A stretch of 64,000 nucleotides of DNA, from the NCBI GenBank assembly GCA_902526165.1, contig CABZKA010000006.1, forward strand, positions 1-64,000, in the 5' to 3' direction. The DNA is from an uncultured Bacteroidota bacterium. GTDB taxonomy: Bacteria > Bacteroidota > Bacteroidia > Flavobacteriales > Flavobacteriaceae. Both the position numbers and the translations under genes were made by a program. Each line of letters opens with the position of its first letter. Within the stretch, counting starts at the first letter, position 1. This document shows, in pieces, positions 27,515-35,862 of this stretch. The notes beneath the pieces were generated by a model. That model ran no database searches and was not told where the DNA came from. It saw only the letters and a program-made list of their open reading frames with translations.

Positions 27515-28777
27515 ATCAAATCCGATATCTTTTCGAAAAGTCTTTCCTTGAAACTGTATTTTAGAGATTGTCTTATATGATTTTTTAAGCGCTTCCTTCA
27601 AATTAGGAGCAGTTGACACAACAGATAAAACTCTTCCCCCATTTGTATAAACCTCATCATTTTTCTTTAATGTACCTGCATGAAATATCACACTTCCCTC
27701 AACACTTTCAATACCCGAAATTACTTTTCCTTTCTCATATTTCTCTGGGTATCCACCTGAGGCTAATACAATGTTTACAAAATAATTTGAGTCCACCTCG
27801 AATTCTAACTCGTCCAAGGTTTGGTTATCACAACTAATCAAAAGATCCAAAAAATCATTTTTTAATCTCGATAATACCACTTGGGTTTCAGGATCTCCCA
27901 TTCTAACGTTATACTCTATTACATAGGGTTCGTTGTTGACATTTATTAATCCAATGAAAATAAAACCTTTATAATCAATATTCTCGTTTTTAATACCCTC
28001 AACTGTAGGTTTTATGATTTTATCTTCGATTTTTTGTTTTAAAGTTTTATCTAAAAAGGGTACTGGAGAAACAGAACCCATACCACCAGTATTTAGACCT
28101 GTGTCATTTTCTCCAATTCTTTTATAATCTTTTGCGTATGGTAAAACTTTATAATTTTTTCCATCAAATAAAACAAAGCATGACACTTCAATTCCATTAA
28201 GAAACTCTTCAACAACTACAGTTTTTGACGATTCTCCAAACTTACCAAGCAACATTTCTTCTAATTGTGTTTTTGCCTCTATAATATTATCAATTATTAA
28301 AACTCCTTTGCCAGCAGCAGGTCCGTCTGCCTTTAAAACATATGGGGGTTTGATTGTCTCAAGATAATCTAGCCCATCTTGAATTTGAGTCTGTGAAAAA
28401 GACCTGTATTTTGCTGTTGGAATATTATATTTTTGCATGAAATTTTTAGCAAAATCCTTACTACCTTCAAGTTGTGCTCCTTTTTTTGAAGGTCCTATTA
28501 CTGCAGTATTATTTGTTATAGGATCTTTTTTTAAATAATCTTGAATTCCCTCAATTAAAGGAATTTCGGGACCTACCAAAACCATATCAATTTTTAGATC
28601 AACTACTTTTGATTTTATGAATTCTAAATCCTCCTTTTGTGTGTATATTGGGGTTGACAATTCTTGAGTACCAGCATTTGGGTTAATTGAAAAAATATTG
28701 ATGTTTTTTCTTGACTGACTTAGCTTCCAAATAAACGCACTTTCTCTAGCCCCTGAACCAACAATTAATATATTCAC
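27509..28777 (-). CDS. purD: Phosphoribosylamine--glycine ligase
   Basis: A 422-residue ATP-grasp enzyme joining phosphoribosylamine and glycine in purine synthesis. It opens with the GxGxRE motif (VGSGARESAF). The ATP-grasp domain shows KADGPAAGKGV and NTGGMGSVSPVPF, and the metal/substrate region reads EYNVRMGDPETQ. It is a monofunctional form, not fused to purM or purN. It lies 16 nt downstream of the GH3-like gene. Confidence 0.97.
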   Translation of the reverse strand: MNILIVGSGARESAFIWKLSQSRKNINIFSINPNAGTQELSTPIYTQKEDLEFIKSKVVDLKIDMVLVGPEIPLIEGIQDYLKKDPITNNTAVIGPSKKGAQLEGSKDFAKNFMQKYNIPTAKYRSFSQTQIQDGLDYLETIKPPYVLKADGPAAGKGVLIIDNIIEAKTQLEEMLLGKFGESSKTVVVEEFLNGIEVSCFVLFDGKNYKVLPYAKDYKRIGENDTGLNTGGMGSVSPVPFLDKTLKQKIEDKIIKPTVEGIKNENIDYKGFIFIGLINVNNEPYVIEYNVRMGDPETQVVLSRLKNDFLDLLISCDNQTLDELEFEVDSNYFVNIVLASGGYPEKYEKGKVISGIESVEGSVIFHAGTLKKNDEVYTNGGRVLSVVSTAPNLKEALKKSYKTISKIQFQGKTFRKDIGFDL

Positions 28778-28793
28778 AAAATAAAATTAAAGC

Positions 28794-30305
28794 TTAATTT
28801 TTAGATTCTATTTTTTTAATGTACTTATTTAAACCAAGGACAAATTCTCTATTATTGGATAGTCGTGGAACCTTGTTTTGGCCACCTAATTTTCCTAGGG
28901 ATTTCATATAGTTTTTAAATGTTCCCATTGGCACATTAACCACCTTTAATGGTTGTAAAACCTTTCCCTCTACCAAGTCTTTGTAATATATGTTTTGATT
29001 CTTCATTTCAGAATCAATAATTTCTGCAAATTTATCAATCGGGCCAGTGTCTTTATCAAATTCGATCCACCACTCATGGTGAGGCAAGTCTGGTTTTGAA
29101 ACATTAATCATTGGTGCGACAGTAAACTCTTTGACCAATAGTTTGGTCTTATCTATTGCACACTTTATACTTTGCTCCACTTCTGAAGAAATAACATGCT
29201 CTCCAAATGCTGATATGAAGTGTTTATATCTTCCTGTTACGATTATTTTTGGCGGATTAATTGATTTGAACATAACAGTGTCACCAGTATTATAGGCCCA
29301 CAAACCTGCGTTTGTTGAAATTATCATTACATAATTTTTATTGAGTTTAACCTGTGATAGATTTAGCCGATTCGGTTGTTTTTTTTCAATCTGGTCAACC
29401 TCCAGAAACTCATAAAAAATTTCAGAATTATACTGCAAAAGAAGCGTGGGGTCATTTTGGTCATTTTGGTATGCAAAAAACCCCTCTGATGCAGGATAAT
29501 ATTCAATTGTGTTGATTTTTTTACCAATGAGTTTTAAGAAAATTCTTTTGTATGGCTCAAAGTTTACTCCTCCGTAAACAAATAATGATAGGTTCTTAAA
29601 TAAATTGATTATTTTTTTTTCTTTTTTATTGTGCAGTAGCCTCTCCAGATACATCTGCACCCATGATGGTATTCCTCCGATCACTCTTAGATCTTTTTCA
29701 TATGTCTCTTCACAGATAGCATCAATTTTTGACTCCCAATCATCTATTGAATTGGTCATCATTGATGGTAGGTTTCTGCTTTGTAAATACTTTGGAACAT
29801 GATGGGCTACTATTCCAGAAAGTCTCCCAATAAGAATTCCGTTCAAATGCTCTAGCACTGGTGAGCCTTGAATAAAAATATTTTTACCATTTAAAAACCC
29901 ACTATCTCCAGTTTCTTTAATATAAAAGAGTATTGCATCTCTTGATGAATTGATATGATTTGGCAAAGATTCTTTTGTTATTGGAATAAGTTTAACCCCG
30001 CTTGTTGTTCCTGATGTTTTCGCCAAGTACTTTGGCTTTCCTGGCCAAAGTATGTTTTCTTGACCTTTTTGGATGTCATTTATATAGTGTTTAAAGGATT
30101 CGTAATCCCTGATCGGAACCTTTTCTTTGAAATTATCATAATTTGAAATCTTATTGAACCCATGGTCTTTTCCAAATTTTGTCTTCAGCGCTTTTTTAAC
30201 TAACCTTTGGAGTATATCCTGTTGGATTTTAGTGACTTTTGTGTATGTTTTTTTTATTTTATTAACCCTAAAATGAGCCACGACTTTTGCAATAAGGCTG
30301 ATCAT
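28794..30305 (-). CDS. GH3-like acyl-adenylate-forming enzyme
   Basis: A 503-residue member of the GH3 auxin-responsive promoter family, found in plants and widely in Bacteroidota. The ATP-binding motif is AKTSGTTSGVKLIP, with YYPASEGFFAYQ and YNTGDTV as further adenylate-forming motifs. Plant members conjugate amino acids to small carboxylates; the bacterial substrate is unknown. It sits 6 nt after an M23 peptidase gene and before purD in one leftward unit. Confidence 0.85.
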   Translation of the reverse strand: MISLIAKVVAHFRVNKIKKTYTKVTKIQQDILQRLVKKALKTKFGKDHGFNKISNYDNFKEKVPIRDYESFKHYINDIQKGQENILWPGKPKYLAKTSGTTSGVKLIPITKESLPNHINSSRDAILFYIKETGDSGFLNGKNIFIQGSPVLEHLNGILIGRLSGIVAHHVPKYLQSRNLPSMMTNSIDDWESKIDAICEETYEKDLRVIGGIPSWVQMYLERLLHNKKEKKIINLFKNLSLFVYGGVNFEPYKRIFLKLIGKKINTIEYYPASEGFFAYQNDQNDPTLLLQYNSEIFYEFLEVDQIEKKQPNRLNLSQVKLNKNYVMIISTNAGLWAYNTGDTVMFKSINPPKIIVTGRYKHFISAFGEHVISSEVEQSIKCAIDKTKLLVKEFTVAPMINVSKPDLPHHEWWIEFDKDTGPIDKFAEIIDSEMKNQNIYYKDLVEGKVLQPLKVVNVPMGTFKNYMKSLGKLGGQNKVPRLSNNREFVLGLNKYIKKIESKN

Positions 30306-30311
30306 AGGCTG

Positions 30312-31166
30312 TTAAAAAATAATAAAGTCCTCAGGGTTTATAGGGCCATTTGAGTCCCAAAGCTCAAAATGCAGGTGAGGTCCACTGGTTAGTTCTCCCG
30401 TGTTTCCTGAAAGAGCAACAACTTGGCCCTGCTTTACATAATCCCCTGTTTTGACTTTTGATAGATAGTTGTGTTTGTATACGCTTGTAAGCTGATCTTT
30501 GTGATATACAATTACAGTGTGTCCAGAATCAATTGTCCACTCAGACAATAGAACAATTCCGTCAGCTACAGCTTTTACCGGTGTTTGTTCTTTCAAGACA
30601 ATATCAATGCCATAGTGTTTGATGGAAACATCAAAAGACTCTATAATTATACCTCTTACAGGTGGAGACATTTCTAGGTTTAATGTTTGTGTCTCGGATT
30701 CAATAACGTTAAACTTGTCTTCTCTCTCAACAACTTTTCTAAGAATTGAATCTTCAACTCTCAGGCTCATATCTAACTCCGAAAGATCTACACTTATTCT
30801 TTGGCTTTCATTTGTGTATATATTCTTGTAATCTTCACCATTTATTGTTTGGAAAACAGCTTCAAGGTAGTTTTCATTTATTGAAAATTGATTGATTAGA
30901 GAGTCTAGTCTTTCTAGGTTGTTAATTGCTTGTGTTCTCATTTTCGTTGTGTCATAGCCTGGAATATATTCACGAACTGGTGTGAAAAAAATTATTGAGG
31001 TTGTGATTGAAACAATTATCAAGGAAAAAAAAGATCCTGTCAAAAAAACATTAGTCCTTGATAGTTTAAGTTTGAATTTTTCTTTGTAGGTTTTTTCTTC
31101 TTGAATAACAAGCCTGTAATTTTTAGATTCTCTTTTTTTTATATTATTCTTTTTTGAGCTTTCCAT
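30312..31166 (-). CDS. M23/LytM family peptidase, membrane-anchored
   Basis: A 284-residue protein with a basic cytoplasmic N-terminus, one membrane helix (about residues 40-62), a coiled-coil linker and a C-terminal LytM domain. In contrast to the EnvC-like protein, zinc ligands are present: HYGID (HxxxD) and HLHFEL (HxH). It likely cuts peptidoglycan cross-links in the periplasm. First gene of the M23-GH3-purD unit. Confidence 0.88.
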   Translation of the reverse strand: MESSKKNNIKKRESKNYRLVIQEEKTYKEKFKLKLSRTNVFLTGSFFSLIIVSITTSIIFFTPVREYIPGYDTTKMRTQAINNLERLDSLINQFSINENYLEAVFQTINGEDYKNIYTNESQRISVDLSELDMSLRVEDSILRKVVEREDKFNVIESETQTLNLEMSPPVRGIIIESFDVSIKHYGIDIVLKEQTPVKAVADGIVLLSEWTIDSGHTVIVYHKDQLTSVYKHNYLSKVKTGDYVKQGQVVALSGNTGELTSGPHLHFELWDSNGPINPEDFIIF

Positions 31167-31175
31167 CTATAACAG

Positions 31176-31183
31176 CAAATATA
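31176..31183 (-). promoter_or_regulatory. Promoter -7 box for M23-GH3-purD unit
   Basis: The minus strand reads TATATTTG, an exact TAnnTTTG match, with 9 nt between it and the ATG at 31166, implying a very short leader. Confidence 0.5.
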
Positions 31184-31256
31184 ACAAACAGTAAGTTTTA
31201 CATTACAATCAATGAAAGAGTAAATTTTATTTTTAAATTAGCATTAAATATTTAGT

Positions 31257-31439
31257 ATGAGCTTATATTTATTTTATGCAATTGGTCCTTGGCAAATAAT
31301 TATAATTGTAGCTGTAATTCTGTTACTTTTTGGAGGTAAAAAAATTCCTGAACTCATGGGTGGATTTGGTAAGGGCATAAAAGAATTTAAAAAAGCAACT
31401 AAAGAAGAGGATAAGGAAGAGGACAAGGAGTCTAAATAG
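31257..31439 (+). CDS. tatA: Twin-arginine translocase subunit TatA
   Basis: A 60-residue TatA/E protein: one membrane helix ([19 protein letters not shown]), the hinge, the amphipathic helix [20 protein letters not shown] and a short acidic-basic tail. It multimerises to form the Tat export pore. No tatC is adjacent. Its stop overlaps the converging DUF4837 stop by 8 nt. Confidence 0.95.
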   Translation: MSLYLFYAIGPWQIIIIVAVILLLFGGKKIPELMGGFGKGIKEFKKATKEEDKEEDKESK

Positions 31440-32409
31440 ATCCTTTTTTAAACTTTATCGACTTTATAATTGCTTCCAATTCAATGATGTTATCTCTTTT
31501 TCTTTTTGATGGAGCAAATACAAATCCCTCTACTAAAAGAATCCTATTGTTCACTTTATCTTCCACAATATAATTTATGAATGGTCCTCCCATAAAATCA
31601 CCTTGGACCTCCCACGTCCCTCTAGTTTCTAACATTTTTATTCCATAATAGTTAACCTTTTTTTGAAGGGGAAGGTATTCCTTTTCGGTTATCATAAAGC
31701 TATTTTCATTTCTACCAAGTAGAAAACTTCTACCAACAGAGTCTCTCAAGCTTGTTACCTCTTCTATTGTGTAATCAAAAACATCTTTTCCAACAAATAT
31801 TTCGGTAATTATCAGGTTTGAATGCCCTTTGTCAATAGGCTTTTGGTACCAGATAAAGTTTTTATCCTTTTTATATAAGCTGTATGCAGAAGGCATTTTA
31901 ATACTTATTGAGAATTCATCAATAGGCTTGAGGTCATTCATAGTTGATTTCAGTATCCTTCTTTTATTTTCTTCAATCTCACCATTTGAAAATTTTCTAA
32001 TAGCTTCATTACTTGATAAATCTAATTGTTCTATTATCGACTGAAGGCTGGTTCCCCTTATCTCCAAGTAAATTTGAGGGTTGGCAAATTTGTTTTTTTG
32101 GAATTCATAGTCAAGCTCAGATTTTTTATTGATAAATATAATATTGCGGCTTGTTCTGGAAAAACCGTCAAATGTTTCATAAGGCATTTGCTTTAAAGTA
32201 AATCTTTCCTCAATCTGTGGTAGCCCCATAAACTCATCAGCATATAATGTCCTTATCTTATCTCCAATTTTATTGTCCCAACTTTTATTGTCAAGCACAA
32301 CTGTTATTGAATTAATTCTCCCAGATGACTCAGGCTTGTAAACAGCATTCTTTTCTCCACAGGACTGAAGAACAGATAGAATGATTATTACAAACAGAAT
32401 CTTTTTCAT
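31432..32409 (-). CDS. DUF4837 family lipoprotein
   Basis: A 325-residue predicted lipoprotein with lipobox LQSC (Cys17). The segment [24 protein letters not shown] and later [10 protein letters not shown]-like and [14 protein letters not shown] segments match DUF4837, a Bacteroidota family without known function. Its ATG overlaps the pgk stop by 4 nt, so it is coupled to the glycolytic gene; the reason is unclear. Confidence 0.75.
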   Translation of the reverse strand: MKKILFVIIILSVLQSCGEKNAVYKPESSGRINSITVVLDNKSWDNKIGDKIRTLYADEFMGLPQIEERFTLKQMPYETFDGFSRTSRNIIFINKKSELDYEFQKNKFANPQIYLEIRGTSLQSIIEQLDLSSNEAIRKFSNGEIEENKRRILKSTMNDLKPIDEFSISIKMPSAYSLYKKDKNFIWYQKPIDKGHSNLIITEIFVGKDVFDYTIEEVTSLRDSVGRSFLLGRNENSFMITEKEYLPLQKKVNYYGIKMLETRGTWEVQGDFMGGPFINYIVEDKVNNRILLVEGFVFAPSKRKRDNIIELEAIIKSIKFKKGSI

Positions 32410-33587
32410 TTTGCCAACGCACTAATACCAGGTAAAATTTTACCCTCCAAGCTCTCAAGCATCGCTCCGCCGCCTGTGGAAACATAGCTTACGTCCTTTT
32501 CTAATTTAAACTTCTTAACTGCGGAAACTGAATCTCCGCCTCCAACTAGTGAAAAAGCACCCTTTTTTGTGCTTTCAGCTATTGCTTTTCCTATTTCTTT
32601 TGTTCCTTTTGAAAAGCTGTTGAGCTCAAAGACTCCAACTGGCCCGTTCCATAAAATTGTACTTGAGGACAAAATAATTTGTTTAAATTTTTCTAATGAT
32701 TTTGGTCCAGAATCCAAGCCTTCATATTCATCAGGAATTGAGTTAATTGAAAATACTTTTGAGTCGGCACCCTCTTTAAACTCCTTAGCACAAACTACAT
32801 CCACTGGTAAATGAATTTTTGTGTTTTTTTCTTTAGCTGATTTCAAAATGCTTAAAGACTTTTTAATCATAGAGTCTTCATGAATGGATTCTCCGATTTT
32901 ACCCCCAAGTGCTTTAATAAATGTGAAGGCCATGCCCCCTCCGATTATTATATCATCAACCTTATCTATAATATTTTCGATAATTGGAATTTTGGAAGAG
33001 ATTTTTGAACCGCCCAAAATAGCGAGTATAGGCCTCTTTCCATTACTAATTACTCTTTTAATAGCAAGAACTTCTTTTTCAAGCAGCTTGCCAAAAAATT
33101 TTTTTTCAAAATATTTTGCAACCACTGTTGTTGATGCATGTGATCTATGTGCCGTTCCAAAAGCATCATTTATATAACAATCTGCAAGCTCAGAAAGCTT
33201 CTTAGAAAACAATTCATCTCCTTTGGTTTCTTCATTATAAAAGCGCAAATTTTCTAGAATTAAAACCTCACCCATAGATAATTTATCAGATGCTTCTTTC
33301 GCTATTTTGCCAATACAATCCTCGCAGAATTTTGATTTTATTGCCAAGATATTATCGAGAACTGATTTAATTTGAATTAAAGAAAGTCTTTTTTCAAACC
33401 CATTTGGTCGCCCAAGATGACTCATTAAAATACATGCTCCACCATCTTGAAGAATTTTTAATATTGTTGGTACAGCAGACCGGATTCTTGTTGAATCAAT
33501 AACCTTTCCGTTTTCAAGAGGAACATTAAAGTCAACCCTGATGAGTACTTTTTTATCTTTAAAATAGAAATCATCAATCGTTTTCAT
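32406..33587 (-). CDS. pgk: Phosphoglycerate kinase
   Basis: A 393-residue full-length enzyme that transfers phosphate from 1,3-bisphosphoglycerate to ADP in glycolysis. N-terminal VLIRVDFNVPLENGKV and SHLGRPNG bind the substrate; ILGGSKISSK and the C-terminal GGGDSVSAVKKF bind nucleotide. It is first in a two-gene unit with the DUF4837 lipoprotein. Confidence 0.98.
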   Translation of the reverse strand: MKTIDDFYFKDKKVLIRVDFNVPLENGKVIDSTRIRSAVPTILKILQDGGACILMSHLGRPNGFEKRLSLIQIKSVLDNILAIKSKFCEDCIGKIAKEASDKLSMGEVLILENLRFYNEETKGDELFSKKLSELADCYINDAFGTAHRSHASTTVVAKYFEKKFFGKLLEKEVLAIKRVISNGKRPILAILGGSKISSKIPIIENIIDKVDDIIIGGGMAFTFIKALGGKIGESIHEDSMIKKSLSILKSAKEKNTKIHLPVDVVCAKEFKEGADSKVFSINSIPDEYEGLDSGPKSLEKFKQIILSSSTILWNGPVGVFELNSFSKGTKEIGKAIAESTKKGAFSLVGGGDSVSAVKKFKLEKDVSYVSTGGGAMLESLEGKILPGISALAK

Positions 33588-33595
33588 AATAGACT

Positions 33596-33603
33596 CAAAT
33601 ATA
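33596..33603 (-). promoter_or_regulatory. Promoter -7 box for pgk
   Basis: The minus strand reads TATATTTG, an exact TAnnTTTG match, with 8 nt between it and the pgk ATG at 33587. Confidence 0.5.
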
Positions 33604-33641
33604 TGCTATTTGTAAGTTTTAAATATTAAATTTAAAGGATA

Positions 33642-34658
33642 ATGGAGTCTAGAAATCTTAGTCAGGAGCTAGAATTAATTATTCACTCAAAACGAATACC
33701 AAATGCATTAATATTTGAGGCTGATGGATCAGAAACCGAGTTGAAAATTTCACTAGAGTTTGCAAAAAAAATCCTTTTGTCCAATGAAACAAATCCTGTG
33801 ATTCAAAATAAGATAATTAAAGATATAAATGCTCTTTCTTATCCAGATCTGCATCTTGTATTCCCCATTCCAATATCTAATAACAAAAAAAAAGATCTAT
33901 ACGATTTCCACTATAACAATTGGTGTTCAATGGCTATTGAATCTGGTTTAAAAGTGTCTATGTCAAAATGGAAAGAAAGTAGTGATTACGGAAATAAGCA
34001 GCCCATAATCAACATTGACTCAATTAGGTCTTTGATTAAAAAATTATCTATAGCTCCTTTTTATGATAATTATAGGATTATAATTATTTGGATGGCGGAA
34101 AGGATGAATGAAGAGGCGTCTAACATGCTTCTTAAAACTATCGAAGAGCCTGGTAATAAAACAGTTTTTATCTTGTTAACTGATGACATTAGAAGATTGT
34201 TACCCACAATAGTTTCGAGATGCCAAATAATTAATTATGATCAAACAAAAAGAAAAAATAACATATTAAAAAACAGTGAGTTTGAATCTTTATTCAGTGA
34301 GTTAATGAGGAGTGCTTTTCAGTCAAACAAAAGCAGTAGAAGCTTGGCCGAACTAGTAAACTGGTCAAGGAGAATTGGGAAGATGGATAAGCAAGATGCT
34401 CAGGGTTTTTTTAACTATTCTATTGAAGTTTTAAGGCAAGCTTATTTAAAAAATATGGAAATTAATGAGCTGGTTTCATTTAGCCCCTCAACTGGATTTA
34501 ACTTTACTGCATTTTCAAAGTTTATAACTGAAAACAATATTGAGGATTTAAGTTCAGGTTTTGAAAATGCAATCTATGAATCCAAAAGAAACGTAAAGCT
34601 TTCAATGATTGCTACAGATATTGCATTTAAAACAACTAAGCTAATACATGAAGGTTAA
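33642..34658 (+). CDS. holB: DNA polymerase III delta' subunit (HolB-like)
   Basis: A 338-residue AAA+ clamp-loader protein. Recognisable parts are PDLHLVFPIPISN, NIDSIRSLIKKLSIAPFYDNYRIIIIW, and NEEASNMLLKTIEEPGNKTVFILLTDD with SRCQIINY. The N-terminal P-loop is degenerate: NALIFEADGSETE stands where GxxGxGK would be, and the zinc cysteines are missing. Delta' does not need ATP hydrolysis, so this is compatible with function. The next small gene starts 11 nt before its end. Confidence 0.88.
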   Translation: MESRNLSQELELIIHSKRIPNALIFEADGSETELKISLEFAKKILLSNETNPVIQNKIIKDINALSYPDLHLVFPIPISNNKKKDLYDFHYNNWCSMAIESGLKVSMSKWKESSDYGNKQPIINIDSIRSLIKKLSIAPFYDNYRIIIIWMAERMNEEASNMLLKTIEEPGNKTVFILLTDDIRRLLPTIVSRCQIINYDQTKRKNNILKNSEFESLFSELMRSAFQSNKSSRSLAELVNWSRRIGKMDKQDAQGFFNYSIEVLRQAYLKNMEINELVSFSPSTGFNFTAFSKFITENNIEDLSSGFENAIYESKRNVKLSMIATDIAFKTTKLIHEG

Positions 34659-34893
34659 GAAAAAAAAGCTTAAAAATAATGATAGGCTATACAAGCTTGT
34701 TGTAATTTACATTGGAACATTTTTCATGATGATTTCACCTTTTTTTATTGACACAAATCAAGGAAAAGTTGGAATGTTGATTGGGCTAGCATTAATAACA
34801 ATTCAAACCCAAAGAACAAAACAATACAACCTGTCTTTACTTAATTTCGTAGGGTTTTGCGGATACTTATATTCATTAATAAAAAACTTGTAA
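34648..34893 (+). CDS. Small membrane protein of unknown function
   Basis: An 81-residue protein with a basic N-terminus (MKVKKKKLKNNDR) and three hydrophobic stretches (about 20-35, 40-52 and 63-78). No family recognised. It overlaps the end of holB by 11 nt and is clearly in the same transcript. Its tail carries an uncharged YLYSLIKNL. Nothing in the sequence suggests a specific role. Confidence 0.6.
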   Translation: MKVKKKKLKNNDRLYKLVVIYIGTFFMMISPFFIDTNQGKVGMLIGLALITIQTQRTKQYNLSLLNFVGFCGYLYSLIKNL

Positions 34894-34996
34894 CACTATA
34901 TTGTTGCATTTATAACACGTTGTTTTGTAAAAAACATCTATAGTTTTTGTTTAAGGGCTGTTTTCTTTTTTTTTTAACACAAAGTCTTTTGATAGA

Positions 34997-35018
34997 GAAA
35001 AAGCGTGTTAAACGCCTT
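34997..35018 (-). terminator. Probable intrinsic terminator after the methyltransferase gene
   Basis: On the minus strand AAGGCG, a 7-nt loop and CGCTTTTT form a 6-bp stem (one G-U pair) running into a T tract, immediately after the stop codon at 35020. Confidence 0.5.
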
Positions 35019-35019
35019 A

Positions 35020-35862
35020 TTAATTGGTTTTTTTAAAAATAAAGATGTTTGAACTAGATTGTTTTGTGAAAAGTGCTGAAAGATTTGAGAAGAGCCCAAC
35101 AAGAAGACCTTTAATAAAATACATTTTGCTCCCTTTATATTTTTCAGACAAAATTGAAATATAAATTGCATCTAGAAACATTGGTTTGTTATACAGGTGT
35201 TTGAATCCGTGTTTTTGAACGGTGTTTATTATTCCTCTTTTATTAAAGTGAAACCTATGCCGTGGAGCGTCAAAAGCTGCCCAAAAACTTTTATAATATT
35301 TTGAATCAAACGAATCGTAGTTTGGGACAGCAACTATAAGTATACCGCTTTCCTTTAAATTTTTTCTACTTAAAATAAGCGTTTGGTTTACGTCGTTGAG
35401 GTGCTCTAGCGAATGCCAAAAAGTGATTGCACTGACGGCTTTAGATAGTTGTTCAAGCCTTTCATAAAACTTAATATTTTTTTTATTTAATTCTTTTTGA
35501 ACATCAGAAAGAAACTCTATGCCAGCAACATCAAAACCCCTTTTCTTTGCTGCTAAAAGAAAATCCCCCTTACCACATCCGAAGTCCAACAAAGAGTCTT
35601 TGTTTTTCAAGAGGCTTGAAATTAAGTTTATCTTTTTTTTTGTCATAAAACGTGATGACCAACTGTAAAGCAATGACATTATGGACTTGGTGGTGTTGTG
35701 TGAGTAATAGCTTTTAGAATTATAATATGGCTTTAGCTTCTTGTTGTCAATTTTAGGAAAAGTAGACATAACTCCTTTTGAAACCTTTTTTATTTCAAAA
35801 GTTTCACCTGTTAGAAAATGGTCTTTAACTATCATTTTAATTTTTTGTTTCACGTGAAACAA
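35020..35862 (-). CDS. Class I SAM-dependent methyltransferase
   Basis: A protein of up to 280 residues with a standard SAM core: LLDFGCGKGDFLLAAKKRG (motif I), GIEFLSDVQKEL, and ITFWHSLEHLNDVNQTL (motif II region typical of Methyltransf_23 enzymes). The longest form starts at a TTG that lies inside a parS palindrome and gives MFHVKQ; an ATG at 35835 (MIVKDH) is an equally good or better start and leaves the parS in the spacer. It directly follows mnmG. Substrate unknown; a quinone, lipid or cell-wall target would be guesses. Confidence 0.85.
   Translation of the reverse strand: MFHVKQKIKMIVKDHFLTGETFEIKKVSKGVMSTFPKIDNKKLKPYYNSKSYYSHNTTKSIMSLLYSWSSRFMTKKKINLISSLLKNKDSLLDFGCGKGDFLLAAKKRGFDVAGIEFLSDVQKELNKKNIKFYERLEQLSKAVSAITFWHSLEHLNDVNQTLILSRKNLKESGILIVAVPNYDSFDSKYYKSFWAAFDAPRHRFHFNKRGIINTVQKHGFKHLYNKPMFLDAIYISILSEKYKGSKMYFIKGLLVGLFSNLSALFTKQSSSNIFIFKKTN
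35846..35861. other. parS site (ParB-binding palindrome), copy 1
   Basis: TGTTTCACGTGAAACA, a perfect 16-bp palindrome identical to the widely conserved bacterial parS consensus. It lies between the mnmG stop and the probable ATG of the methyltransferase. ParB loads here to organise origin-proximal DNA for segregation. Confidence 0.93.
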
